From: Labedella populi
GTDB taxonomy: Bacteria; Actinomycetota; Actinomycetes; Actinomycetales; Microbacteriaceae
NCBI RefSeq assembly: GCF_004078655.1
Contig: NZ_RZNC01000001.1
Location: 930,001-994,000 of the forward strand
Direction: 5' to 3'
DNA length: 64,000 nt
Shown here one piece after another: positions 26,911-35,770 of the stretch (positions are counted from its first letter, which is position 1; every line of letters begins with the position of its first letter). A program made the position numbers and the translations under genes. A model generated the notes under the pieces. It was not told the origin of the DNA. It ran no database searches and saw only the letters and a program-made list of their open reading frames with translations.

Positions 26911-26934
26911 TGCCGCCCCTTCCGTGACGTCCTT

Positions 26935-26940
26935 ACTGTA
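26935..26940 (-). promoter_or_regulatory. -10 box of corA
   Basis: TACAGT on the minus strand, 24 bases before GTG 26910; the leader then contains the GGAAGGGG ribosome-binding site. Confidence 0.5.
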
Positions 26941-26992
26941 GACCCGCTCACAGGGGCGCTTCTCCCGTCATGTCGCGGAAGTGCCGTGTCGG

Positions 26993-26998
26993 TATGGT
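26993..26998 (+). promoter_or_regulatory. -10 box of the mannose-1-phosphate guanylyltransferase gene (leaderless)
   Basis: TATGGT, six bases before ATG 27005. No ribosome-binding site fits the remaining six bases. Confidence 0.55.
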
Positions 26999-27004
26999 GG
27001 CCCC

Positions 27005-28120
27005 ATGACGACGTCTCTCGAGCGGTTCTACAGTGTGATCCCGGCCGGGGGGATCGGTTCCCGGTTGTGGCCCCTCTCCCGCGCCGACGCCCCGAAGTTC
27101 CTGCACGACCTCACCGGTAGTGGCAGCACGTTGCTGCGGGCGACGTACGATCGGCTCTCCCCGATCGCCGGTGCCGACCGGATCATGGTCGTCACCGGGC
27201 GCGCCCACCGCGCCGCCGTCGAAGCTCAACTCCCCGGCATCGCCGATCACAACATCGTGCTCGAGAGCGAGCCCCGTGACTCGTCCGCGGCGATCGGTCT
27301 GGCCGCGGCGATCCTGTCCCGCCGCGAACCCGACGTCATCATCGGCTCGTTCGCAGCCGACCACGTCATCCGCAGCTCCCGACAGTTCCGCGCGACGGTC
27401 GCGGAGGCCGTCGCTGCCGCCGACGCCGGCTACATCACCACGATCGGCATCCAGCCGACGGAGCCGGCCATCGGATTCGGGTACATCAACAGCGGCGAGA
27501 GCCTCTCGATCGACGCGTCCCCGAACGCCCTCCGCGTGCGCTCCTTCGTCGAGAAGCCGAACCTCGCGACGGCGCGCCGCTATCTGCGTTCGGGGGAGTA
27601 CCTCTGGAACGCCGGGATGTTCATCAGTCGCGCCGACGTCCTGCTCGAGGAGCTCGGCCGCTCGGAACCCGAGCTCCGCGACGGACTGCTCGAGCTCGCG
27701 GCCGTCTGGGACGATCCGGCGCTCCGCGGGCCGGCCGTCGACAGGATCTGGCCGGGCCTGCCGAAGGTCGCGATCGACTACGCGGTCGCCGAGCCCGCGG
27801 CGAAAGCCGGTCGGCTCGCTGTGGTCCCGGGGCACTTCGATTGGGACGACGTGGGCGACTTCGCGTCGCTCGCGAAGATCAACTCCGGTGGTCGACCGTC
27901 GGACCTCGCGATCCTCGGCGAGAATGCGCGAGTGCTCGCCGACTCGTCGAGCGGCATCGTCGTCACGCAGACGACCCGGGTCATCAGCCTCATCGGTGTC
28001 AACGACATCGTCGTCGTCGATACGCCGGACGCGCTGCTCGTCACGACCCGCGAGAACGCTCAACGGGTGAAGTCGGTCGTCGACGCGCTCAAACTCTCGG
28101 GTCGGGGCGACGTCCTCTGA
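27005..28120 (+). CDS. manC: Mannose-1-phosphate guanylyltransferase
   Basis: A 371-residue nucleotidyltransferase making GDP-mannose from mannose 1-phosphate and GTP. The pyrophosphorylase signature VIPAGGIGSRLWPLSRADAP is at residues 11-30, with RSFVEKPNLATARRYL and YLWNAGMFI further on. It lacks the C-terminal phosphomannose-isomerase domain of longer ManC proteins, as is usual in actinobacteria. ATG 27005 follows TATGGT by six bases, a leaderless arrangement; an in-frame ATG eight codons earlier is less likely. It is divergent from corA. Confidence 0.9.
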   Translation: MTTSLERFYSVIPAGGIGSRLWPLSRADAPKFLHDLTGSGSTLLRATYDRLSPIAGADRIMVVTGRAHRAAVEAQLPGIADHNIVLESEPRDSSAAIGLAAAILSRREPDVIIGSFAADHVIRSSRQFRATVAEAVAAADAGYITTIGIQPTEPAIGFGYINSGESLSIDASPNALRVRSFVEKPNLATARRYLRSGEYLWNAGMFISRADVLLEELGRSEPELRDGLLELAAVWDDPALRGPAVDRIWPGLPKVAIDYAVAEPAAKAGRLAVVPGHFDWDDVGDFASLAKINSGGRPSDLAILGENARVLADSSSGIVVTQTTRVISLIGVNDIVVVDTPDALLVTTRENAQRVKSVVDALKLSGRGDVL

Positions 28121-28293
28121 CCCCGGCCGCTCCCGCCGCCGTCGTCCTCGACGCGGCACCGGCGTCCCACTCTGCACAGACCGGTCGCCGTCGTCTTGCG
28201 CATCACGGTATGACTGACAAGATTGACTCCGACGGCCCCTGACGATGTGGGCGCGACGTGTCGATTCCCGCACCCACCACCAGTGGAGACTCC

Positions 28294-29058
28294 GTGACAA
28301 CCACCCCATCGGGCAACGCGCTCCTGCCCGACCTCACCACGTACGACGCCGTGCTCTTCGACCTCGACGGAGTCCTGACGCCGACGGCCGACGTGCACAT
28401 GCACGCGTGGAAGCTCATGTTCACCGAGCTGTTCGCCGCCTGGGGGGTGGCGAAGCCCTATCTCGACGAGGACTACTTCCTGTACCTCGACGGGATGCAG
28501 CGCTACGAGGGCGTGTCCCGCCTGCTCGCCTCCCGCGGCATCGAACTGCCGTGGGGCTCGCCGGAGGACGCCCCGACCGCCGAGACGGTGTGCGGCGTCG
28601 GCAACCGCAAGAACATCGCGTTCGCCGAGACGCTCGCACGCGAGGGCGTGGAGCCGTATGCCGGATCGGTCGCGATGCTCGATGTGCTCGACGCCGCCGG
28701 CGTTCCGAAGGCCGTCGTCTCGAGCTCGAAGAACGCCGAGGCGGTCCTCACCGCCGCGGGCCTGCGCGAGCGCTTCGGCGTCGTCGTGGACGGCGCCGTC
28801 GCCGAGGTGGAGGGCCTTCCGAGCAAGCCGGCACCCGACATGTTCCTCCTCGGGGCGACGCGACTCGGCGTCGATCCGTCGCGCGCCGTCGTCGTGGAGG
28901 ACGCGACCTCCGGCGTCGCCGCCGGCGCCGTCGGCGGCTTCGGCCTCGTCCTCGGTGTCGACCGCGGCGCGGGTGCCGACGCGCTCCTCGCGGCCGGAGC
29001 GGGCGTCGTCGTGTCCGATCTCTCGGAACTGCTCTCGGCCGACTCCGCCGCCGAGTGA
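28294..29058 (+). CDS. HAD-family beta-phosphoglucomutase-like phosphatase/mutase
   Basis: A 254-residue HAD protein. Motif I AVLFDLDGVLTPTADVHMHAW carries both catalytic aspartates, VVSSSKNAEAVLTAAG is motif II, and the late VVVEDATSGVAAGAVG block is motif IV. The cap-domain insertion is of the beta-phosphoglucomutase type. GTG 28294 has GGAGA five bases upstream; an upstream GTG at 28258 lacks one. It lies 40 bases before a GH65 phosphorylase gene, and this pair is the classic route where disaccharide phosphorolysis gives beta-glucose 1-phosphate which the mutase converts to glucose 6-phosphate. Confidence 0.85.
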   Translation: MTTTPSGNALLPDLTTYDAVLFDLDGVLTPTADVHMHAWKLMFTELFAAWGVAKPYLDEDYFLYLDGMQRYEGVSRLLASRGIELPWGSPEDAPTAETVCGVGNRKNIAFAETLAREGVEPYAGSVAMLDVLDAAGVPKAVVSSSKNAEAVLTAAGLRERFGVVVDGAVAEVEGLPSKPAPDMFLLGATRLGVDPSRAVVVEDATSGVAAGAVGGFGLVLGVDRGAGADALLAAGAGVVVSDLSELLSADSAAE

Positions 29059-29098
29059 CCCTTTTCTCCGCTTCCCGACCCGAAGGACCACACACCCC

Positions 29099-31597
29099 AT
29101 GGCGATGATGGATCGCGAGCGCTTCCCGGTCGACCCGTGGAAGCTCGTCGAGAAGAAGTTCGACGTCGAGTCGGCGGGCCTCACCGAGACCCTCTTCTCG
29201 ATCGGCAACGGCTACCTCGGGATGCGCGGGAACAACGCGGAGGGTCGCAAGGCCCACGAACACGGAACCTTCATCAACGGCCTGCACGAGACGTGGCAGA
29301 TCCGGCACGCCGAGCAGGCATACGGCTTCGCCGAGGTCGGTCAGACCATCGTGAACGCTCCGGACGCGAAGGTCATGCGCCTCTACGTCGACGACGAGCC
29401 GCTCTCGCTCGACGAAGCCGAGCTCCTCGACTACACCCGCACGCTCGACTTCCGCTCCGGCGAACTCTCCCGCGAGCTCCTCTGGTTCACGCCCGCCGGC
29501 AAGAGGGTGCGCGTCAAGACCACCCGGATGGTGTCGTTCGTCGAGCGACACCTCGCCCTCCTCACGATGGAGGTCACCGTGGAGGACGCCGACGCCCCGG
29601 TGACGATCTCGTGCCAGATGCTCAACCGGCAGGACGGCGAGGACGAGTACGGCGGAGCGCCCGGGCGAAGTGGCAAGACTTTCGATCCGCGGAAGACCGA
29701 CAAGATCTCCGACCGCGTCCTCATCCCCGGCGAGTACTGGCAGGACGGCGGGCGGAGCGTCCTCAGCTATCGTGTCGCGAACTCAGGGATGACCGTCGCC
29801 GTGGCCGCCGATCACACGATCGACACCGACAACGACTACGTGCACCGCACCATCATCGAGCCGGACATCGCCAAGAACGTCTACCGGGTCCAGGCGAAGG
29901 CCGGGGTTCCGATCAGCATCACGAAGTTCGTGAGCTACCACTCCTCGCGGGGGGCGCCGACGCGTGAGCTCATCAACCGCTGCCGGCGGACGCTCGACCG
30001 TGCGCGCTCGGAGGGGATCGCCGCCCAGAGCGACAAGCAGCGCGATTGGCTCGACACCTACTGGCGCGCGTCCGACGTCGAGGTGGACGGGCAGCCCGAG
30101 ATCCAGCAGGCCGTGCGCTGGAACCTCCTGCAGCTGGCCCAGGCCGCCGCGCGCGCCGATGGGCTCGGCATCCCGGCGAAGGGCCTCACCGGGAGCGGCT
30201 ACAGCGGCCACTACTTCTGGGACACCGAGATCTACGTGCTCCCGTTCCTCAGCTACACGACGCCGCTCTTCGCGCGCAACGCGCTCCGCATGCGCGAGCA
30301 GATGCTTCCGGCCGCGCGCAAGCGGGCCGCCCAGCTCAACGAGGACGGCGCGCTCTTCCCGTGGCGGACCATCAGCGGCGAGGAGGCCTCGGCCTACTAC
30401 GCGGCGGGCACCGCGCAGTACCACATCAACGCCGACGTGACGTATGCGCTCGCGCGATACGTCCGGGCGACGGGTGACACGGAGTTCCTCCACCGCGGCG
30501 CGATCGACATCGCCGTGGAGACCGCACGGCTCTGGGCGACGCTCGGGTTCTGGCGCATTGTGGACGAGGACACCGAGACCTTCCACATCCACGGCGTGAC
30601 CGGGCCGGACGAATACACGACCGTCGTGAACGACAACCTCTTCACGAACGTGATGGCACGGTTCAATCTGCGTTACGCGGCGCAGTCGGTGCGCGAGCTC
30701 GAGCAGTCGGACCCGCAGGGTTATGCGCTCCTGATCGCCCGACTCGCGCTCTCGGACTCGGAGATCGAAGAGTGGGAGCGCATCGGCGCGTCAATGGCGA
30801 TCCCCTATTCAGAGGCGCTCGGCATCCATCCGCAGGACTCGCTGTTCCTCGACCGCGAGGTGTGGGATCTGGCGAACACGCCGAAGGACCAGATGCCCCT
30901 CCTGCTCCACTTCCACCCGCTCGTCATCTACCGGTTCCAGGTACTCAAGCAAGCGGACGTCGTGCTCGCGTTGTTCCTGCAGGGGGACGAGTTCACGCAC
31001 GAGGAGAAACTCGCCGATTTCGAGTATTACGACCCGCTGACGACCGGTGACTCGACTCTCTCGGGCGCCGTTCAGTCGATCATCGCGGCGGAGATCGGCT
31101 ACCAGGACCTCGCGCTCGACTACTTCCACGACTCGCTCTTCGTCGATCTCGCCGACCTCCACAACAACGCGGCGGACGGCGTGCACGTCGCGTCGGCCGG
31201 AGGAGTGTGGAGTTCGCTCGTCAGTGGTTTCGGGGGCATGCGCGACTACGACGGACGGCTCTCGTTCGACCCGCGGCTGCCCGCCGAGTGGACGAAGCTC
31301 GCCTTCAACCTCATGTGGCGCGGAAGCAAGCTCGTCGTCCGGCTGCGGCCGAATGAACTGAGCGTCACGGTCGTCGAGGGGGAGGCGGTCGAGCTCTCGG
31401 TCCGTGGCACCTCCTACACGGTCGAGCCGGGCGCCGAGCTCGTCGTGTCGCTGCGCGATCAGGGCCCGCGGATCCCGGGGAAGCCCACTCAGCGGATCCA
31501 CTCGCGGGCGCGCCGCGACGACGGCACCCTCATGACCGCGAGCCTCCCCGTCGTGAGCAACCTCGTCCAGGAGGACGACCTCGAGGGAGACTCCTAG
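29099..31597 (+). CDS. Glycoside hydrolase family 65 disaccharide phosphorylase
   Basis: An 832-residue inverting phosphorylase of the maltose/trehalose/kojibiose group. The N-terminal beta-sandwich opens with LTETLFSIGNGYLGMRGN; the (alpha/alpha)6 barrel includes GYSGHYFWDTEIYVLPFL and the catalytic acid in GVTGPDEYTTVVNDN (Glu505). The phosphate-site region HFHPLVIYRFQVLKQADVV is present. The substrate cannot be fixed from sequence alone. ATG 29099 is preceded by AAGGA at wide spacing; the frame is open upstream into the mutase gene, but the family N-terminus starts here. Coupled with the preceding beta-phosphoglucomutase. Confidence 0.9.
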   Translation: MAMMDRERFPVDPWKLVEKKFDVESAGLTETLFSIGNGYLGMRGNNAEGRKAHEHGTFINGLHETWQIRHAEQAYGFAEVGQTIVNAPDAKVMRLYVDDEPLSLDEAELLDYTRTLDFRSGELSRELLWFTPAGKRVRVKTTRMVSFVERHLALLTMEVTVEDADAPVTISCQMLNRQDGEDEYGGAPGRSGKTFDPRKTDKISDRVLIPGEYWQDGGRSVLSYRVANSGMTVAVAADHTIDTDNDYVHRTIIEPDIAKNVYRVQAKAGVPISITKFVSYHSSRGAPTRELINRCRRTLDRARSEGIAAQSDKQRDWLDTYWRASDVEVDGQPEIQQAVRWNLLQLAQAAARADGLGIPAKGLTGSGYSGHYFWDTEIYVLPFLSYTTPLFARNALRMREQMLPAARKRAAQLNEDGALFPWRTISGEEASAYYAAGTAQYHINADVTYALARYVRATGDTEFLHRGAIDIAVETARLWATLGFWRIVDEDTETFHIHGVTGPDEYTTVVNDNLFTNVMARFNLRYAAQSVRELEQSDPQGYALLIARLALSDSEIEEWERIGASMAIPYSEALGIHPQDSLFLDREVWDLANTPKDQMPLLLHFHPLVIYRFQVLKQADVVLALFLQGDEFTHEEKLADFEYYDPLTTGDSTLSGAVQSIIAAEIGYQDLALDYFHDSLFVDLADLHNNAADGVHVASAGGVWSSLVSGFGGMRDYDGRLSFDPRLPAEWTKLAFNLMWRGSKLVVRLRPNELSVTVVEGEAVELSVRGTSYTVEPGAELVVSLRDQGPRIPGKPTQRIHSRARRDDGTLMTASLPVVSNLVQEDDLEGDS

Positions 31598-31724
31598 GGG
31601 CCGGACGGCTCCGCCGGGCGTCCGTGCGATGGCGGAAACGAGCAGCGATTCACCGCTTCGGCGCGCTATGTAACGAGTCTGTTGCGAGAAGCTCCCCTGG
31701 TCCGGGACGGATCGTCACATTGGG

Positions 31725-31730
31725 TAACCT
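31725..31730 (+). promoter_or_regulatory. Candidate -10 box of the BMP lipoprotein gene
   Basis: TAACCT in an otherwise GC-rich gap, about 52 bases before TTG 31782. It would place a hairpin (31741-31763) at the start of the leader. Confidence 0.4.
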
Positions 31731-31740
31731 GTGTGCATCC

Positions 31741-31763
31741 GTCCCCGCCGTCCTGCCGGGGAC
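31741..31763 (+). promoter_or_regulatory. Leader hairpin before the BMP lipoprotein gene
   Basis: GTCCCCG (31741-31747) pairs with CGGGGAC (31757-31763) around a nine-base loop, followed by TTCTTTCTGG and then the GGAGG ribosome-binding site. It could be a weak attenuator or an mRNA-stabilising 5' structure. Confidence 0.4.
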
Positions 31764-31781
31764 TTCTTTCTGGAGGACATC

Positions 31782-32870
31782 TTGACTATCACTACCCGAC
31801 GGGCCACGGTCTCCGGTCTCGCGAGCCTCGGCGTCATCGCGCTCCTCGCCGGCTGCGGCCAGGCGCCCGAGGAGAGCGGCACCGGCGGCGGCGACGCGGC
31901 TTCCGACTTCACTCCCTGCATCGTCTCCGACGCCGGTGGCTTCGACGACAAGTCGTTCAACCAGGCGAGCTTCGAGGGGATCACGAAGGCCGCCGACTCG
32001 CTCGGCACCGAGGTCGTCGACGTCGAGTCCGAGACCGAGGACGACTACGCCCCGAACATCACGAGCCTCGTCGACGAGGGCTGCAACCTCATCGTCTCCG
32101 TCGGCTTCGCACTCGCCGAGGCGACCGGTGCGGCCGCCGAGGCCAACCCCGACGTCGAGTTCGTCATGCTCGACGACAACTCGATCGAGGCCGACAACGT
32201 CAAGCCGATCATCTACGACACGGCCCAGGCCGCGTTCCTCGCGGGCTACGCTGCAGCCGACACGACCGAGACCGGCACCGTCGGCACCTTCGGCGGCATG
32301 CAGTTCCCGACCGTCACGATCTTCATGGACGGCTTCGCGGACGGCGTCGCGTACTACAACGAGCAGAAGGGCACCGACGTCCAGGTCGTCGGCTGGGACG
32401 TCGACGCGCAGACCGGTTCCTTCACCGGTGGCTTCGAGGCGAACGACACCGCCAAGCAGCTCGCGACGACGCTCATCAACCAGAACGCCGACATCCTGCT
32501 GCCCGTCGGTGGTCCGATCTTCATCAGCGCCATCGAGGCCATCCGCGACTCCGGCAAGGACGTCAAGATGATCGGTGTCGACGCCGACCTCTACGAGACG
32601 TACCCCGAGGGCAAGGAGTTCTTCCTCACGTCGATCCTCAAGCAGATGTCGACGGGTGTCGAGGACGTCGTGACGGAGGCCGGCAACGGTGAGTTCGACA
32701 ACACGCCGTACGTCGGAACCCTCGAGAACGAGGGTGTCGGCATCGCACCGTTCCACGACTTCGAGGACGCCGTGAGCGAGACGCTGCAGAGCGAGCTCGA
32801 CGAGATCTCCGCCGGCATCGTCGACGGATCCATCGAGGTCACGTCGCCCGCTTCGCCCGCCGCCGAGTAA
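31782..32870 (+). CDS. BMP family nucleoside-binding lipoprotein (PnrA/Med type)
   Basis: A 362-residue substrate-binding lipoprotein. The signal sequence ends in LLAGC (Cys25). The mature part starts with CIVSDAGGFDDKSFNQASFEG, the strong signature of the BMP/PnrA family, which binds purine and other nucleosides. The start codon is TTG 31782, preceded by GGAGG at five bases; no ATG is available near the signal peptide. It heads a transporter set with one ATPase and two permeases but is separated from them by two terminator-like hairpins, which may give it higher expression than the membrane parts. One of few TAA stops here. Confidence 0.93.
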   Translation: MTITTRRATVSGLASLGVIALLAGCGQAPEESGTGGGDAASDFTPCIVSDAGGFDDKSFNQASFEGITKAADSLGTEVVDVESETEDDYAPNITSLVDEGCNLIVSVGFALAEATGAAAEANPDVEFVMLDDNSIEADNVKPIIYDTAQAAFLAGYAAADTTETGTVGTFGGMQFPTVTIFMDGFADGVAYYNEQKGTDVQVVGWDVDAQTGSFTGGFEANDTAKQLATTLINQNADILLPVGGPIFISAIEAIRDSGKDVKMIGVDADLYETYPEGKEFFLTSILKQMSTGVEDVVTEAGNGEFDNTPYVGTLENEGVGIAPFHDFEDAVSETLQSELDEISAGIVDGSIEVTSPASPAAE

Positions 32871-32894
32871 CAGCAGCGGAGCATCACCCCCAGC

Positions 32895-32929
32895 GTCGGG
32901 AGGCCGGTCGGATCGACCGGCCTCCCGAC
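32895..32929 (+). terminator. First of two tandem hairpins after the BMP gene
   Basis: A perfect 16-bp stem (32895-32910 with 32914-32929) with a three-base loop. Its core CGGGAGGCC is shared with the next hairpin. No T-run follows, so termination may be partial. Confidence 0.65.
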
Positions 32930-32940
32930 CACGTGAGACG

Positions 32941-32978
32941 ACAGCGGGAGGCCAGCCGCTCGGCTGGCCTCCCGCTGT
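32941..32978 (+). terminator. Second tandem hairpin before the ATPase gene
   Basis: A perfect 17-bp stem (32941-32957 with 32962-32978) with a GCTC loop, followed by GTCCGGCTTTAG. Together with the first hairpin it could lower read-through from the lipoprotein gene into the ABC operon. Confidence 0.65.
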
Positions 32979-32987
32979 GTCCGGCTT

Positions 32988-32993
32988 TAGGAT
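32988..32993 (+). promoter_or_regulatory. -10 box of the nucleoside ABC ATPase gene (leaderless)
   Basis: TAGGAT, six bases before ATG 33000. AGGA inside it could alternatively serve as a ribosome-binding site for read-through mRNA. Confidence 0.5.
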
Positions 32994-32999
32994 CATCGA

Positions 33000-34514
33000 A
33001 TGCAACTCGAACTCCGCGGGATCACCAAGCGCTTCGGCGCTCTGACCGCGAACGATCACATCGATCTCGTCGTCGCCCCCGGCGAGATCCACTGTCTCCT
33101 CGGGGAGAACGGTGCCGGCAAGTCCACTCTGATGAACGTGCTCTACGGCCTCTACCAGGCCGACGAGGGCGAGATCCTGCTCGACGGCGCCGTCCAGCAC
33201 TTCGACGGACCCGGCGACGCGATGCGCTCCGGCATCGGCATGGTCCACCAGCACTTCATGCTCATCCCCGTATTCACCGTCGCAGAGAACGTCATGCTCG
33301 GGCACGAGCAGACGAGCTTCGGCGGACGACTCGACCTCGACGCCGCGCGGAAGCGCGTCCGCGAGATCTCCGACCGTTTCGGGTTCAGCGTCGACCCCGA
33401 TGCGATCGTCGGGGACCTGCCCGTCGGCGTGCAGCAGCGCGTCGAGATCATCAAGGCGCTCTCGCGCGACGCCCGCGTCCTCGTCTTCGACGAGCCGACG
33501 GCCGTCCTCACTCCACAGGAGACCGACGAGCTCATGGCGATCATGCGACAGCTGCGCGACGAGGGCACGTCGATCGTCTTCATCACCCACAAGCTCCGCG
33601 AGGTCCGCGAGGTCGCGGATCGCATCACCGTCATCCGGCTCGGCAAGGTCGTGGGCGAGGCCGCCCCGACGGCGAGCAACTCGGACCTCGCCGCCCTCAT
33701 GGTCGGACGAGCCGTCGAGCTCGTCGTCCAGAAGCAGCAGGCGCGTCCCGGGCCCGCGTCCCTCGTCGTCGAGAACCTCGATGTCATCGACCCCAACGGC
33801 CTCAAGGTCGTCAACGACGTGAGCTTCACCGTTCATGAAGGCGAGATCCTCGCGATCGCCGGGGTCCAGGGCAACGGCCAGACCGAACTCACCGAGGCGA
33901 TCATGGGTCTGCAGCCGCGTGTGAACGGCCGCGTCAGCCTCGGCGGCCAGGTCCTCACGGGTCTGAGTGTGCGCCGCGTGCTCGACGCCGGAGTCGGTTT
34001 CGTGCCGGAGGACCGGACCGAGGACGGCCTCGTCGCCGAGATGACGATCGCCGAGAACCTCATGCTCGACCGTTCCCACAGCGAGCCGTTCGTCGCCCGC
34101 GGCTCCCTGCGACTCGAGCACCTCGACGGCTTCGCCGAGGAGAAGAAGAAGGAGTTCGACATCCGCGCCCAGTCCATCTCGACGCCGGCCGGCCGGTTGT
34201 CCGGAGGGAACCAGCAGAAGGTGGTCCTCGCTCGCGAGATGAGCCGTGATCTGAGACTCCTGATCGCCGCCCAGCCGACGCGGGGTATCGACGTGGGGTC
34301 GATCGAGTTCGTGCACAAGCGCATGGTCGAGACGCGCGACGCGGGAATCCCCGTCATCGTCGTGTCCACCGAACTCGACGAGGTCGTCGCCCTCGCCGAC
34401 CGCATCGCCGTGATGTACCGCGGCTCGATCGTCGGCATCGTTCCCGGCGACACGCCCCGCGACGTCCTCGGCCTCATGATGGCCGGCGAACGCCCCTCGG
34501 AGGTCGCCGCGTGA
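33000..34514 (+). CDS. Nucleoside ABC transporter ATP-binding protein, duplicated ATPase
   Basis: A 504-residue protein with two ABC ATPase domains, the layout of NupO/YufO and RbsA-type proteins. Domain 1 has Walker A GENGAGKST (about residue 37), signature LPVGVQQRVEI in place of LSGGQ, and Walker B RVLVFDEPTAVL. Domain 2 has a degenerate Walker A region GVQGNGQTEL, the signature LSGGNQQKVVL and LLIAAQPTRGID. Each domain is thus partly degenerate, as known for this family. It overlaps the first permease by four bases. Confidence 0.93.
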   Translation: MQLELRGITKRFGALTANDHIDLVVAPGEIHCLLGENGAGKSTLMNVLYGLYQADEGEILLDGAVQHFDGPGDAMRSGIGMVHQHFMLIPVFTVAENVMLGHEQTSFGGRLDLDAARKRVREISDRFGFSVDPDAIVGDLPVGVQQRVEIIKALSRDARVLVFDEPTAVLTPQETDELMAIMRQLRDEGTSIVFITHKLREVREVADRITVIRLGKVVGEAAPTASNSDLAALMVGRAVELVVQKQQARPGPASLVVENLDVIDPNGLKVVNDVSFTVHEGEILAIAGVQGNGQTELTEAIMGLQPRVNGRVSLGGQVLTGLSVRRVLDAGVGFVPEDRTEDGLVAEMTIAENLMLDRSHSEPFVARGSLRLEHLDGFAEEKKKEFDIRAQSISTPAGRLSGGNQQKVVLAREMSRDLRLLIAAQPTRGIDVGSIEFVHKRMVETRDAGIPVIVVSTELDEVVALADRIAVMYRGSIVGIVPGDTPRDVLGLMMAGERPSEVAA

Positions 34515-35770
34515 GCGGCGGTACGCCGGCACCGGCGACCACGACGGAGCAGACCGCCGACCAGCCTCGGGCGAATGCGATCCTCAAGGAGATCGTGAAC
34601 GGGAACGTGCTCATCACGGTCCTCGCCGTCCTCCTCGCGCTGCTCATCGGCGGCGTCCTCATCGCTCTCACGAACGAGGACGTCCAGACCGCCGCCGGCT
34701 ACTTCTTCAGCCGACCGCAGGACACCCTCCTCGCGGTATGGAACGCCGTGTCGGGAGCGTACGTCGCGCTCTTCCAGGGCTCGATCTACAACTTCCGCCG
34801 CGACGACTTCCTCACGGCGATCCGCCCGCTCACCGACACGCTCACGTATGCGGCGCCGCTCATCGTCGCGGGCCTCGGAGTCGGTCTCGCCTTCCGGGTC
34901 GGAATGTTCAACATCGGTGGACGCGGCCAGATGCTCATCGCCGCCGCGGCCGCCGGATGGGTCGGCTTCTCCTTCCACCTCCCGTGGGGCATCCACCTCA
35001 TCGTCGCCGTGATCGCGGGCATCGTCGGCGGCGCGCTCTGGGCCGGGATCGTCGGCCTCCTCAAAGCGCGTACGGGCGCCCACGAGGTCATCCTGACGAT
35101 CATGCTCAACTACGTCGCCTTCTACCTCGTGGCCTACATGCTGAGGACGCCCGGCCTGCTGCAGGCGCCCGACCAGGTGAACCCCAAGTCGCCGCCGATG
35201 CTCGAGACGGCGATCTTCCCGCCGCTGCTCGGACCGGCGTACAAGCTTCACGTCGGCTTCATCATCGTGATCCTCGCGACGGTCTTCGTGTGGTGGCTCC
35301 TCAACAGATCGAGCCTCGGCTTCCGCTTCCGCGCGGTGGGTGAGAACCCGAACGCCGCGCGCGTCGCCGGAATGGACGTCAAGAACATCTACGTCTACGC
35401 GATGCTCGTCTCGGGAGGACTCCTCGGGCTCGCCGGCGTGATGCAGGTGCTCGGCACCGTCCCGACGGGCTTCAGTTCCGGGATCGACGCCGGCATCGGT
35501 TTCGATGCGATCACAGTCGCTCTCCTCGGTCGATCCAAGCCGTGGGGGATCTTCGCCGCCGGCGTCCTCTTCGGAGCGTTCAAGGCCGGCGGCTACGCGA
35601 TGCAGGCGTCGCAAGGCGTCCCGGTCGACGTCGTCACGATCGTGCAGTCGCTCATCGTCCTCTTCATCGCCGCACCTCCGCTCGTGAGGGCGATCTTCTT
35701 CCTGCCGGACGGCAGCAGGAGACGCCGCCGCACCACGCCGATCGTCACGAAGGAGGTCGAGGCCAAGTGA
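34511..35770 (+). CDS. Nucleoside ABC transporter permease 1
   Basis: A 419-residue membrane protein of the BPD_transp_2 family (YufP/NupP type). About ten hydrophobic segments are visible after a polar N-terminus of about 35 residues. Family sequences include FNIGGRGQMLIAAAAAGWVG and MLNYVAFYLVAYMLRTPG, and the C-terminal block GIGFDAITVALLGRSKPWG. The start is GTG 34511, overlapping the ATPase stop, and the stop overlaps the second permease. Forms the channel for nucleoside import. Confidence 0.92.
   Translation: MSGGTPAPATTTEQTADQPRANAILKEIVNGNVLITVLAVLLALLIGGVLIALTNEDVQTAAGYFFSRPQDTLLAVWNAVSGAYVALFQGSIYNFRRDDFLTAIRPLTDTLTYAAPLIVAGLGVGLAFRVGMFNIGGRGQMLIAAAAAGWVGFSFHLPWGIHLIVAVIAGIVGGALWAGIVGLLKARTGAHEVILTIMLNYVAFYLVAYMLRTPGLLQAPDQVNPKSPPMLETAIFPPLLGPAYKLHVGFIIVILATVFVWWLLNRSSLGFRFRAVGENPNAARVAGMDVKNIYVYAMLVSGGLLGLAGVMQVLGTVPTGFSSGIDAGIGFDAITVALLGRSKPWGIFAAGVLFGAFKAGGYAMQASQGVPVDVVTIVQSLIVLFIAAPPLVRAIFFLPDGSRRRRRTTPIVTKEVEAK

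Noticed and set aside
31650-34532. Very long minus-strand open frame (about 960 codons) opposite the BMP and ATPase genes
   Set aside because: It runs antisense to two clearly conserved genes, has no recognisable domain and arises from high-GC codon bias.
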